Notes under the pieces: model-generated | The model's database searches: none | Told to the model about the DNA's origin: nothing | Seen by the model: the letters and a program-made list of their open reading frames with translations, nothing else | Part shown: piece after piece, positions 43,064 to 51,252 of the stretch | How the letters are laid out: every line of letters begins with the position of its first letter | How positions within the stretch are numbered: the stretch's first letter is position 1 | Program-made: the position numbers and the translations under genes | Source of the DNA: Nocardia otitidiscaviarum NBRC 14405 | GTDB lineage: Bacteria > Actinomycetota > Actinomycetes > Mycobacteriales > Mycobacteriaceae | DNA length: 64,000 bases | Direction of reading: 5' to 3' | Assembly: GCF_000308635.1 (NCBI RefSeq) | Contig: NZ_BAGD01000097.1 | Location: forward strand, 124,001 to 188,000

Positions 43064-43879
43064 TCAGTCCGTGAGGAAGTCCACCACGTCGGCGACCAGC
43101 CGCGGGTCCTTGATCGCGCCCATGTGCGAGGCGCCGGGATACACCCGCGCGCGAGCGCCCGGAATGCCCGCGGCGGTGAACTCCAGGTTCCGCACCGGGT
43201 AGGCCGCGTCCTTGTCACCGCCGAGGACGAGGGTGGGCGCGCTGATCTCACCCAGCCGGTCGGTGAGGTCGAAGGCGTCCTCGGCGCGGATGAACGCCGC
43301 GGTGGCGGCGGGGTCGTGCGGCCGCGCCAGCGGGTCGAGCAGCCACGCCGCCGCGGCCACCAGGCGCGCGGCCACGGGGTTCTGGATGGTTTCGCCCGCG
43401 ATGTGGTGCATCCCGCGCCGTCCGGACTCGACGGCCCGCGCGTAGTTCAGCTGCGCCTCCCGCACGTGCGGTTCCAGCCGATAGCCGGAGGAGACGACCA
43501 CCAGTCGGCGCACCGCCTCCGGATGGTCGGCGGCCAGTTGTAGTGCGACCGAACCGCCGGAGCTCACGCCGATCACATCCACGGGTTCACCGAATTCCTT
43601 GTGCAGCGCCTCGGCATGCTGGTCGGCGATATCGGCCATGGTGGTGCCCGCCGGGGTGCCGGGCGCCCGGTTCACCGCGTAGACGCGGAAGTGCCGGGCG
43701 AGCGGACTCAACGTCTTGATCTCCGAGGTCCGCATCCAGCCGGTGGGATTGGCATGGTCGGGGGTGAACCAGCGCAGGAATACCAGCGGCCGACCGGAAC
43801 CCAGCGCGAGATAGGGCAGGTTGTGCGCCAGCGCCCCCTCGGTGACGTCTAGTCGCGCCGATGGGCCGGGTTTCGCCAT
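43064..43879 (-). CDS. Alpha/beta-hydrolase
   Basis: A 271-residue hydrolase. The nucleophile elbow is IGVSSGGSVALQL (Ser106), the acid is in LVLGGDKDAAYPVRN (Asp222 or Asp224) and the base is His252 in PGASHMGAIKDPR. The first strand and oxyanion region are GRPLVFLRWFTPDHANPTGW. The closest-looking members are esterases and dehalogenase-like hydrolases of general metabolism; the substrate is unknown. No signal peptide. It is convergent with metE and has no operon partner. Confidence 0.85.
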   Translation of the reverse strand: MAKPGPSARLDVTEGALAHNLPYLALGSGRPLVFLRWFTPDHANPTGWMRTSEIKTLSPLARHFRVYAVNRAPGTPAGTTMADIADQHAEALHKEFGEPVDVIGVSSGGSVALQLAADHPEAVRRLVVVSSGYRLEPHVREAQLNYARAVESGRRGMHHIAGETIQNPVAARLVAAAAWLLDPLARPHDPAATAAFIRAEDAFDLTDRLGEISAPTLVLGGDKDAAYPVRNLEFTAAGIPGARARVYPGASHMGAIKDPRLVADVVDFLTD

Positions 43880-44088
43880 GGTGTCCTCCGTATGCCGAGC
43901 CGGACCCTATTGTCCGTCGGATCCCAGCCTGCCGCAGCACAAACGCGACCGTCCAATACGTATCACTGCTGGCGGCCAGAACTGCGCCTGCTGCGCTCGA
44001 CCACGCGACCCGGATGCACACGAGCACCGCCACCCTTCGGCCGCACCGCGCAGCGACCCGTCGCCCCCATCGCGCCTACGGTGGGTCG

Positions 44089-45027
44089 ATGCACCCCCGC
44101 AGAGTCCTGGCGCTGGCGCTGACGTTCGCGATTCTCTTGGCCGTCAACACGTATTCGGGTCTGGCGCTGTACGCGTTCACGGCGGGACCACGGGCGGAGG
44201 CCGTCGTGGTGGGCTGTTCCGGCGGGAAGAACATCCGCTGCTGGGGGCGGTGGACACGGCCGGACGGCAGCACCGGCGGCGGCACGATCAGTGGCGCCAA
44301 CACCTTCGACCGAGGCGGCACGGTCGGCGTCCGCATCGCACCGGTCACCGGTGCGTACAAGGACACCGCCGCGGTGCTGTGGATCCGGCTGAGCTGGGCG
44401 GTTCTGGCCGACCTGGCGACCCTGGCGGCGTGGACCGTGGTCGCGGTCGTCGCCGCGCGCAGTCGCCGAAAGGCGGTGGCGCTGACGGCCGCGGCCGGGT
44501 CGGACGCGGACGCCTGGCGGGCCCGCGGGCTCGACATCGTCGACCGCGCCGGGAATCCGGTGTGGCTGGGCCACCGGTCCGGGCGCACCCTGCACACCCT
44601 GGCGACTCCGGACGGCGCGGTGAGGTTCGGCGTGCGCGGCGGCGACGGTGTCCTCGGCGTCGACGATCACCGCGGCACCCCGGTGGGATGGATCGACGCC
44701 GACCGGAGCGACCCCGCGCGGCTGGCCTACCTCGTCCGCGACGGTGCGGCCGCACCGCTGGCCGCCATCACCTGCACCCGCAGGCGTGATTCGGCCTGGG
44801 CGGTCTCGCGTGCCGACGGGACCGCGTACGCCCGATTCGTCGTCACCGTCGGGGAGCGCCGCCTGGTGTTCGAGCCGGGTGCGCCCGCGACGCTGCGGCC
44901 GCTGCTGGCGGCGTTCCTGCTCGACTGCGACCGAATGCTCCACACGGGCGGGTCCGGGCCGGTGTCCGTGTCCGACCTGCGCCGCCGCCGTGCCACCGAG
45001 CTGTCCCGGAAGTCCCGGAACGCCTAG
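44089..45027 (+). CDS. Two-helix membrane protein of unknown function
   Basis: A 312-residue protein. A first membrane helix lies at about 7-30 (LALALTFAILLAVNTYSGLA), an external loop of about 75 residues contains two cysteines (VVVGCSGGKNIRCWGRW), a second helix lies at about 105-125 (LADLATLAAWTVVAVVAA), and the cytoplasmic C-terminal 180 residues are beta-rich with repeated GG.G..R...G segments (GVRGGDGVLGVDDHRGTPVG, VGERRLVFEPGAPATLRPLL). The last part recalls scramblase-like or tubby-like folds only loosely. No function is assigned. It ends in a CTAG shared with the stop of the convergent gene. Confidence 0.7.
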   Translation: MHPRRVLALALTFAILLAVNTYSGLALYAFTAGPRAEAVVVGCSGGKNIRCWGRWTRPDGSTGGGTISGANTFDRGGTVGVRIAPVTGAYKDTAAVLWIRLSWAVLADLATLAAWTVVAVVAARSRRKAVALTAAAGSDADAWRARGLDIVDRAGNPVWLGHRSGRTLHTLATPDGAVRFGVRGGDGVLGVDDHRGTPVGWIDADRSDPARLAYLVRDGAAAPLAAITCTRRRDSAWAVSRADGTAYARFVVTVGERRLVFEPGAPATLRPLLAAFLLDCDRMLHTGGSGPVSVSDLRRRRATELSRKSRNA

Positions 45028-45683
45028 GGATTTCCCACCCCGGCGGGCACACCGGCGGCGGGCGACGGCTGTTCCGGCGCGGCGCTGTCCGGATCACGGA
45101 AGCCCGGCAGCCAGTCGTCCACGAACGGGATCATCAGTTGGATGAGCGGGCCGATTCCGAAGGCGTAGACCAGGGTTCCGATGCCCACGCTGCCGCCGAG
45201 CAGCCAGCCGGTGGCCAGCACGGTGGCCTCGATGCCGGTGCGGATCATCCAGACCGGTCGACCGGTGCGGCGTACCAGTCCCGTCATCAGGCCGTCCCGC
45301 GGTCCAGGGCCCATGCCCGCACCGATGTAGAGCACCGTCGCGACGGCGTTGACCACGACCGCGATCCCCATGGCGGCGATCCGCCAGCCCAGCCCGTGTA
45401 CCTGCGGCAACAGCCACAACCCGGCATCCACGGCCACCGCGATGACCACCACATTGCTCACCGTGCCCAGACCTGGCCGCTGCCGCAGGGGAATCCAGGC
45501 CAGCAGCACCGCCACCCCGGTCACGGCGACCACCGCACCGAAGCTGATCGGCACCCGCAGGTCCACGCCCTGATGGAACACATCCCACGGATCCAAACCC
45601 AGCCCGGCTCGAATCATGACGGCCATCGACAGCCCGTAGAGCACCAATCCGACATAGAGCGCGATCAACCGTCGAAGCAACAT
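45024..45683 (-). CDS. YczE-family integral membrane protein
   Basis: A 219-residue protein with five to six helices. Motifs of the YczE/YyaS/YitT-like group are visible: LYVGLVLYGLSMAVMIRAGL with GLDPWDVFHQGV right after it, and the repeat-like IGAGMGPGPRDGLMTGL in the fourth loop. Members are uncharacterised membrane proteins, often paired with a GntR/MocR regulator; none is adjacent here. The ATG giving MLLRRLIALY is chosen because the helix begins there; a frame extending 75 bases upstream would add a Cys-rich leader of no known type. The last 25 residues are Pro/Ala-rich. Confidence 0.78.
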   Translation of the reverse strand: MLLRRLIALYVGLVLYGLSMAVMIRAGLGLDPWDVFHQGVDLRVPISFGAVVAVTGVAVLLAWIPLRQRPGLGTVSNVVVIAVAVDAGLWLLPQVHGLGWRIAAMGIAVVVNAVATVLYIGAGMGPGPRDGLMTGLVRRTGRPVWMIRTGIEATVLATGWLLGGSVGIGTLVYAFGIGPLIQLMIPFVDDWLPGFRDPDSAAPEQPSPAAGVPAGVGNP

Positions 45684-45790
45684 TCGACCAATATGTCGAC
45701 AACTGGTCTGCGAATACAGAGCCAGTCGGCAACAACTGGCCCGAACGCACTCGATCATGCCTGGGCGACCGGCCTCCTAGGATCGGTGTC

Positions 45791-45964
45791 ATGACCGCGA
45801 ATCCGCCGCTGCGCTACCGACTCATCACCGGTCCCGACGACGCGACCTTCTGCGCACGGGTGAGCGCGCTGCTGGACGAGGGCTACCGGCTGCACGGCTC
45901 GCCGTCGGTGACCCACGACGGCGCCACGGTGATCGCCGCGCAGGCGCTCGTACTCGACCGCTGA
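45791..45964 (+). CDS. DUF1737 protein
   Basis: A 57-residue protein too short for most gene callers. LRYRLITGPDDATFCARVSA followed by LLDEGYRLHGSPSVT and VIAAQALVLDR matches the compact DUF1737 family (K-Y-x-V-I-T-G...F...V...L..GY.L.GSP.........QA). The family is a small beta-alpha fold of unknown function, usually cytosolic. The ATG lies about 107 bases from the divergent YczE start. The stop at 45962-45964 is followed by a 260-base gap. Confidence 0.8.
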   Translation: MTANPPLRYRLITGPDDATFCARVSALLDEGYRLHGSPSVTHDGATVIAAQALVLDR

Positions 45965-46184
45965 GCGGGTCGGTGCCGCGGGCCGGCAGCGACCTCGGCA
46001 AACGTTCCCGCTCGAGATTCCTGCCGCGGAAACGCCTCGGCGACGGCGAGAACACGTACTATATGGGTCTTCATATGTTTTGCTCATAAATGGAGCGACG
46101 GTTCTTTCTTCGCACGCTACGCACTCTCCGCGTGGCGCGAAAATACCTTGCAGTAGCAGATTTCCGGCTACGAACCCGCGCGAA

Positions 46185-46201
46185 ATTGCGATGATTGCGA
46201 A
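46185..46201 (+). promoter_or_regulatory. Direct repeat before the RamB-like gene
   Basis: ATTGCGATGATTGCGAA contains two ATTGCGA units with a nine-base period, ending 24 bases before the GTG start. RamB and PrpR bind short TTTGC/GCAAA elements, and autoregulation is known for the family, so this is a possible operator. The rest of the 260-base gap (45965-46224) is AT-richer than its surroundings, with the block TATATGGGTCTTCATATG at 46060-46077, and holds no gene that I can see. Confidence 0.3.
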
Positions 46202-46224
46202 GTCATCTGGGTAGAGTTCCACGC

Positions 46225-47646
46225 GTGCGCAAGATGTATGCGGGTGCCCGACTACGGCGGTTGCGCGAGGAACGGCGGATGACCCAGGCCGCGCTGGCGA
46301 AGTCTCTGGATCTGTCCCCCAGCTACCTCAACCAGCTGGAGCGCGATCAGCGACCCCTCACGATTCCCGTGCTGCTGAAACTGAATTCGACCTTCGACCT
46401 CGATGTGCAGTTCTTCGCCGCGGACTCCGACGCCCGGCTGGTCTCGGATCTGCACGAGGTGCTCGTCGAGGCCAGCGGCGGCAACTCCGCGCCGGTCGCC
46501 GAGGTCGAAGACCTGGCCACCCGATTACCCGAGGTCGCCAAGATCATCGTCGCCATGCACCGGCGGCTACGGGCCGCAACCGACCAACTGGATCTGCTGT
46601 CTTCCAAGGTGGCCGCGCCCACCGGCGCGCCCGGCGTGCCCATGCCCTACGAGGATGTGCGGGACTTCTTCTACGACCACCACAATCACATCGCCCACCT
46701 GGATCTGGCCGCCGAGCGGCTGTTCGAGGAATGCGGGCTCACCATCGGCTCACTGGACCGGCAGCTGGCGCGGGTGGCCGAGGAACGCGCGGGTGTGACC
46801 GTCCTGGTGCGCGGCGACGGCGCCGACCCGAATATCCCGAAGCGCCACTACGACACGGAAACCCGAACTCTCACCCTGGCGCGGCGGCTACGCCCCGGAC
46901 AGCGCGCCTTCCAGATCGCCACCACCCTCGCCTTCCTGCTCTACGGCCAGCTCCTCGACGAGGTGCTCGACGAAACCCCGTCGCTGGCGGGCGAATCCCG
47001 CGCGCTGGCCCGCATCGGACTGGCCAACTACTTCGCCGGGGCGCTCGTTCTCCCGTACGGGAAGTTCCTGCGCAGCGCCGAGGAACTGCGCTACGACATC
47101 GACCTGCTCGCCCTGCGCTTCGAGGTCGGCTTCGAGACGGTCTGTCATCGGCTGAGCACGCTGCAGCGGCAGGGACATCGCGGGGTGCCGTTCTTCCTGA
47201 TCCGCACCGACCGCGCCGGGAACATCTCGAAACGCCAGTCCGCCACCGCATTCCACTTCTCCCGGGTGGGCGGCAGCTGTCCGCTGTGGGTGGTCTACGA
47301 GGCGTTCGCCAATCCGGGCCGCACCCTCACCCAGGTGGCGTCCATGCCCGACGGCCGCCGCTACCTGTGGATCGCGCGCACCACCAATCCCGCCCCGCAC
47401 GGATTCGGCACCGGCCCCAAGGAATTCGCCATCGGCCTCGGCTGCGATCTGGAGTACGCGGACCGCCTGGTGTACTCCCAGGGACTGCAACTCGACGACC
47501 CCGCCGCCGCGGTGCCCATCGGCGCGGGCTGCAAGGTCTGTGAGCGCCCCGACTGCCCGCAACGCGCCTTCCCGCAGATCGGACGCCCCCTGGCGGTCAG
47601 TGAAACCACCTGCACCGACCTGCCCTACCCGCGCCTGCCGCGCTGA
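46225..47646 (+). CDS. RamB/PrpR-like regulator (XRE helix-turn-helix, IrrE-like and DUF2083 domains)
   Basis: A 473-residue regulator of the family controlling acetate and propionate metabolism (glyoxylate and methylcitrate cycles). N-terminal XRE helix-turn-helix: RLREERRMTQAALAKSLDLS then PSYLNQLERDQRPLTIPVLL. The middle holds an ImmA/IrrE-like domain; the protease HExxH is absent (AFQIATTLAFLLYGQLLDEV at the equivalent place), so it is a sensory relic, as in RamB. The C-terminal part has GAGCKVCERPDCPQRAFPQI, a cluster of three cysteines conserved in PrpR-type regulators and able to hold an iron-sulfur cluster. GTG start. No metabolic target gene is adjacent. Confidence 0.87.
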   Translation: MRKMYAGARLRRLREERRMTQAALAKSLDLSPSYLNQLERDQRPLTIPVLLKLNSTFDLDVQFFAADSDARLVSDLHEVLVEASGGNSAPVAEVEDLATRLPEVAKIIVAMHRRLRAATDQLDLLSSKVAAPTGAPGVPMPYEDVRDFFYDHHNHIAHLDLAAERLFEECGLTIGSLDRQLARVAEERAGVTVLVRGDGADPNIPKRHYDTETRTLTLARRLRPGQRAFQIATTLAFLLYGQLLDEVLDETPSLAGESRALARIGLANYFAGALVLPYGKFLRSAEELRYDIDLLALRFEVGFETVCHRLSTLQRQGHRGVPFFLIRTDRAGNISKRQSATAFHFSRVGGSCPLWVVYEAFANPGRTLTQVASMPDGRRYLWIARTTNPAPHGFGTGPKEFAIGLGCDLEYADRLVYSQGLQLDDPAAAVPIGAGCKVCERPDCPQRAFPQIGRPLAVSETTCTDLPYPRLPR

Positions 47647-47793
47647 GCGCAGACCGAGCGACCGAACCGCCCGCGAGAACCGTCGAATCGTGGGCAATGC
47701 GCCGCCGGGGCGTGCGGTCCGGTTCTACACTGTGGAGGCTGCTCGATTCGCCCGAGCGGTGGTCGGGTCGACCCTGCGAGGGGGTACAGCCGA

Positions 47794-48510
47794 ATGATCA
47801 CCAGCAGAATCGTCGCCGCATTCGCCGTCGTGCTCGCGCTCACCGGCGCGCTGCTCACGGCGGGCGGCGGTACCGCCGAGGCGTACGGCCCGTGGTCGTG
47901 CGCGCCCGACGACCCGTTGCGGCCCACCGCGGAGCTGGTCGGCACGTGGAATACCGCCACCATCACCGACCCGGCCGATCCCCGGCTGGATGATCCACTC
48001 ACCCAGTTCGAGTTGGAAGTGAATCTCACGGCGGCCATGGAGCTCGGGCTCACGGTGTACTCCGAACCCGTCGACGGCGTCTACTGGTCGGAGCAGTCCC
48101 GCCAGCTCACCTATGAGCCCGCCCGTCGTTTCGAACTGGCCTGCACCGGGCGCGACAATCTGTGCTGGATCGCCGACGACCTGCGGGTGCGCTACAACCA
48201 GGAAGCCGTGGTGGGCATCGAATTCCTCCCGGCCGACGACGAGCGCGCCGACGGGTTCCTCGTGCGGGTGCCCGGCGTCGAGCTGTCGCGCGTGCACGAT
48301 GCCCTGCTGGCGGATCCGGTGGCGCGGGAACGACTCGGCGGCGGCTCGGTCACCGAGGACGGCACACTCGTCCTGATCGCCGATCGCGCCGATCTCGAGG
48401 TGGCGCGGACCTTCGTCCGCGATCTGGGCGCGCGGTGGGACGCGGCGACCGTCCGCTACGGCGACCGCCAGTTGGTCACGGGCTACTGCGTACCGGGCGT
48501 CTACTTCTGA
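47794..48510 (+). CDS. Secreted protein of unknown function
   Basis: A 238-residue protein with a Sec signal peptide: VAAFAVVLALTGALLTAGGG then a likely cleavage after TAEA at about residue 30. The mature part has four or five cysteines (WSCAPDD, LACTGRDNLCW, GYCVPGVYF) suggesting disulfides, and an acidic, beta-rich character. I do not recognise a domain. There is no lipobox. It is monocistronic, 147 bases after the RamB-like gene. Confidence 0.72.
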   Translation: MITSRIVAAFAVVLALTGALLTAGGGTAEAYGPWSCAPDDPLRPTAELVGTWNTATITDPADPRLDDPLTQFELEVNLTAAMELGLTVYSEPVDGVYWSEQSRQLTYEPARRFELACTGRDNLCWIADDLRVRYNQEAVVGIEFLPADDERADGFLVRVPGVELSRVHDALLADPVARERLGGGSVTEDGTLVLIADRADLEVARTFVRDLGARWDAATVRYGDRQLVTGYCVPGVYF

Positions 48511-48578
48511 TATCCGCACAGCGGCCAGCGCGACCCGACCGCATCGCTACGATCGAGTCGCGCTGACCGCCGCAGCCG

Positions 48579-48878
48579 TCAGGCCGGTGTGTAGGTCAGG
48601 CAGTTCGCCGTATGGTCGGACGAACCGAGGCCGACCCGGATCTCCGGCGCGGTGCATTCGAGATCCTTGTTGTGGGTGCAGTCGGCGCGCTGGCAGGCGC
48701 CGACCATGGAGGTGACGCGATCCAGCCCGCCCTTGCTCGAGAGCGGAATGAAGGTGGTGCAGTCGGCGTGGCCGTTCTCCCCGGCCACATTGATCGCGTA
48801 GGCGTGGCAGCCATCGTGGTTGTACGAGCAGTCGCTGACCGTACATTCGCTGACGTGAGGCATTTCCAATGTGGTCAT
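48579..48878 (-). CDS. DUF1540 protein (two cysteine repeats)
   Basis: A 99-residue protein made of two copies of the DUF1540 motif: VSECTVSDCSYNHDGCHAYA and GACQRADCTHNKDLECTAPE, each followed by a strand and a closing cysteine (HADCTTF and TANCLTY). Eight cysteines in a small protein suggest metal binding. GGAGGAATTC lies before the ATG. Function is unknown in the family. A possible iron-box lies about 90 bases upstream (48969-48983). Confidence 0.85.
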   Translation of the reverse strand: MTTLEMPHVSECTVSDCSYNHDGCHAYAINVAGENGHADCTTFIPLSSKGGLDRVTSMVGACQRADCTHNKDLECTAPEIRVGLGSSDHTANCLTYTPA

Positions 48879-48968
48879 GAATTCCTCCGTGCCGTTGGGC
48901 CCGTGGGTGGGCTGACCCACGGGGGATCCGTCAGTGATCCTATATCGGTCTCGTCCCGATAAACAGCA

Positions 48969-48983
48969 AGGTCAGCCTTGCCT
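48969..48983 (-). promoter_or_regulatory. IdeR/DtxR-box-like sequence upstream of the DUF1540 gene
   Basis: AGGTCAGCCTTGCCT agrees with 12 of the 15 core positions of the mycobacterial IdeR box (AGGTTAGCCTAACCT). It lies upstream of the DUF1540 gene, with TATAGGAT about 35 bases further downstream on the minus strand as a possible -10. Iron control of a cysteine-rich protein would make sense but the match is imperfect. Confidence 0.3.
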
Positions 48984-49001
48984 GTGCACGCCGGACACTA
49001 T

Positions 49002-49958
49002 TCAGGCGTGCGCCGTTTTCCCGCCGTCGATCACCAGTTGCGCACCCGTGAGATAGGTGTGTTCGGGTGAGGCGAGGGTGAGTGCGAAAGTGGCGATCTC
49101 CTCCGGGGTGGCGAGGCGACCGAGGCCCGGAACATTCGAACTGGCCCACTGTTTCAGGAAGACCTGCCGCGCATCGGCGGGCATCGACTCCAGACCACCC
49201 GCCCGCCAGACCAGTTCGGTGTCCGTGGTGCCCGGGACCAGGGTGTTCACCCGGATTCCGGCAGCCGCGTAGTCCAGGGCCGCCGACTGCACCAGACCGA
49301 CCAGCGCCCGCTTGCTCGCGGTATAGGCGGCGCGACCGGCATCGGTGGCCAACGCATTGCTCGAGGATGTCACCACAATGGTGCCGCCACCGCCGCGGAG
49401 CATATGCGGCACTTGGTATTTCATCGCCAGGAAAACTCCGCGCAGATTGGTGCCGACCACGCGATCGAAATCCTCGGCACTGTATTCGTGCAGCTTCTTC
49501 TGAATGGTGATACCCGCATTGTTGAACGCCACGTCCAGCCCGTTGTAGATCCGCACGGCGGTATCGACGAATTCGCGCACCTCGTTCTCGACGAGCACAT
49601 CGGCGCGAATATAGGTGGCCTCCCCGCCCGCCGCGCGAATCTCCCGCTCCACCGCCTGACCGCGGTCGACCCGGCGACCGCAGAAAGCGACCCGCGCCCC
49701 CTCGGCGGCGAACTGCCGGGCCGCCGCCGCGCCGATGCCGGAGGTCGCGCCGGTGATGAGCACCACCTGGTTCTCGAAGCGCCGGATCCCGATCGACGGC
49801 ACAGGGGGCGGGTTGGAGTCCGCCCCCAGCGCCACTCCCCCGGCCAATCCGGCCGCCGCGCCGACCGCCAGGCCGGAGGCGGTGAGGCCGAGCAGCTTGC
49901 GGCGGTTGGGTTTCGAGGGGTCGTCTGCGGTGGGCGGAGTGTCGGTCGCATCGTTCAT
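49002..49958 (-). CDS. Short-chain dehydrogenase/reductase with a Tat-type N-terminus
   Basis: A 318-residue SDR. The NAD(P) motif is VLITGATSGIGAAAARQFAA, then FNNAGITIQK, the catalytic Ser in VVTSSSN and YTASK in RAAYTASKRALVG, and the C-terminal ASPEHTYLTGAQLVIDGGK. What is unusual is the first 48 residues: NRRKLLGLTASGLAVGAAAG followed by GLAGGVALG, a twin-arginine, hydrophobic segment like a Tat signal, absent from ordinary cytosolic SDRs. It may thus be exported folded with its cofactor. It is divergent from a NarL-type sensor gene, with two tandem hairpins in between. Confidence 0.88.
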   Translation of the reverse strand: MNDATDTPPTADDPSKPNRRKLLGLTASGLAVGAAAGLAGGVALGADSNPPPVPSIGIRRFENQVVLITGATSGIGAAAARQFAAEGARVAFCGRRVDRGQAVEREIRAAGGEATYIRADVLVENEVREFVDTAVRIYNGLDVAFNNAGITIQKKLHEYSAEDFDRVVGTNLRGVFLAMKYQVPHMLRGGGGTIVVTSSSNALATDAGRAAYTASKRALVGLVQSAALDYAAAGIRVNTLVPGTTDTELVWRAGGLESMPADARQVFLKQWASSNVPGLGRLATPEEIATFALTLASPEHTYLTGAQLVIDGGKTAHA

Positions 49959-50003
49959 GACGTCCACCGTGCCCCGCTGCGCCCCGCCGCGGATCCGACC
50001 GGC

Positions 50004-50055
50004 GGCTCCTCCCGGCGGCCGCGGGGAGGAGCCGTCTCCTCCCTCGGGAGGAGAC
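50004..50055. promoter_or_regulatory. Two tandem perfect hairpins between SDR and sensor kinase
   Basis: Hairpin 1: GGCTCCTCCC (50004-50013) with GGGAGGAGCC (50024-50033). Hairpin 2: GTCTCCTCCC (50034-50043) with GGGAGGAGAC (50046-50055). Both stems are perfect ten-base pairs and share CTCCTCCC/GGGAGGAG. They abut, lying 46 bases from the SDR start and 52 bases from the kinase start. They could be an operator for the neighbouring response regulator, a divergent insulator, or a leader structure holding a Shine-Dalgarno-like AGGAG. Confidence 0.6.
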
Positions 50056-50106
50056 GCGGGGCGGGTGTGAGCGGGCATGATGTGAAAGGTGGTGGAGTCG
50101 ACCGGA

Positions 50107-51252
50107 ATGCGGCGCGGTATCGAGTGGATGCTCGATGCCCGGTCGATTCCGATCCGACTGCTGGTGCTGACCGCGCTGGCGGCCGGGTGCCTGCTGCTGC
50201 TCACCCGAACCACCGACCCGCTCGACTGGACCATCGCCCTTGCCTCGGTGCTGCTCACCGCCGGTGGGGTGCGCTGGCCGCTGGCCACGGCGCTGACCAC
50301 CACCGGCGTGCTCATGCTCGGCTTCGAATACGGGCACACCGGCCCGGTCGTCGCCAAGGTGGCCGCCGCCATCGCGCTCACCGAACTCGCCGCGCGGCAC
50401 CGGGGTTGGCGGCCGCTGCTCGGCGCGGCGGTACTCGCCGGTGCGTACCTGCAGCATCCGGGTGAGAGCGCGGCCGCCACCGCGTACCGTGCCGCGGTCA
50501 TGGCCGGACTGCCACTGCTCATCGGCTCCCTGCTGCGCACCGCGCGCGACAGCGCCGCACGCGCGCGACGCCAAGCCCACGAACTGGCCCAGCGCCGCGA
50601 ATCCGAGGTGGCTGCCGCGCGGGCGCTGGAACGCACCGCCATAGCACGGGAATTGCACGACCTCATCGCACACCACGTGTCCTCCACCGTGCTGCGGGTC
50701 GGCATCGCGCGCCACGCGCTGCCCGACGCCCCGCCCGCCGTCCTCGAGGTGCTCGACGATATTCATGCCAGCGGCAGGGAAACGCTGGCGGATCTGCGCA
50801 AGCTGGTGACCGTCCTGCGTGATCCGAACGGCGATGACGAATCCTTCCTCGCGCCCGCGGATCTGCCCGACGCCATCGCCGCCGCCGTGGAACGTGCGCG
50901 GCGGCTGGGCATTCGGACGCACGCGGAGGTGGACGCAGCGATCACCGACGTGGACGCCCTCACCGGACTGACACTGCTGCGCCTCACCCAGGAGGGATTG
51001 GCGAACACCGTGCGGCATGCGGGGCCCGGGGCACGGGCCGCCCTGACGATCGTCCGCCATGATGAGAAGGTGGATTTCACACTGCGCGACCAGGGTTCGG
51101 CGGCGCGCACCGGCGACGGCCCGCCCGGCGTCGGCCTGATCGGCCTGCGCGAACGCGTGGAACTGCTCGGCGGGGCGTTCACCGCGGCTTCCGTCACCGG
51201 CGGCTGGCAGGTCACCGCGCAGCTGCCCACCCGGTCGCGAGTCGCGCCGTGA
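50107..51252 (+). CDS. NarL-family sensor histidine kinase
   Basis: A 381-residue sensor of the HisKA_3 type. Four or five short helices at the N-terminus (about 13-125) lack a recognisable extracytoplasmic domain, suggesting membrane-internal sensing. The phospho-acceptor motif is ARELHDLIAHHVSS (His184), and the ATPase domain has TQEGLANTVRHAGPG (N box) and GVGLIGLRERVELLGG (G box). The ATG at 50107 is preferred because TGGAG lies nine bases upstream; a GTG at 50089 is also open. It overlaps the response-regulator gene by four bases. Ligand unknown. Confidence 0.9.
   Translation: MRRGIEWMLDARSIPIRLLVLTALAAGCLLLLTRTTDPLDWTIALASVLLTAGGVRWPLATALTTTGVLMLGFEYGHTGPVVAKVAAAIALTELAARHRGWRPLLGAAVLAGAYLQHPGESAAATAYRAAVMAGLPLLIGSLLRTARDSAARARRQAHELAQRRESEVAAARALERTAIARELHDLIAHHVSSTVLRVGIARHALPDAPPAVLEVLDDIHASGRETLADLRKLVTVLRDPNGDDESFLAPADLPDAIAAAVERARRLGIRTHAEVDAAITDVDALTGLTLLRLTQEGLANTVRHAGPGARAALTIVRHDEKVDFTLRDQGSAARTGDGPPGVGLIGLRERVELLGGAFTAASVTGGWQVTAQLPTRSRVAP

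Noticed and set aside
40279..43251. Long minus-strand open frame across the riboswitch and metE
   Set aside because: Arg/Gln/His-rich shadow translation; metE on the plus strand is complete and preceded by a clear riboswitch.
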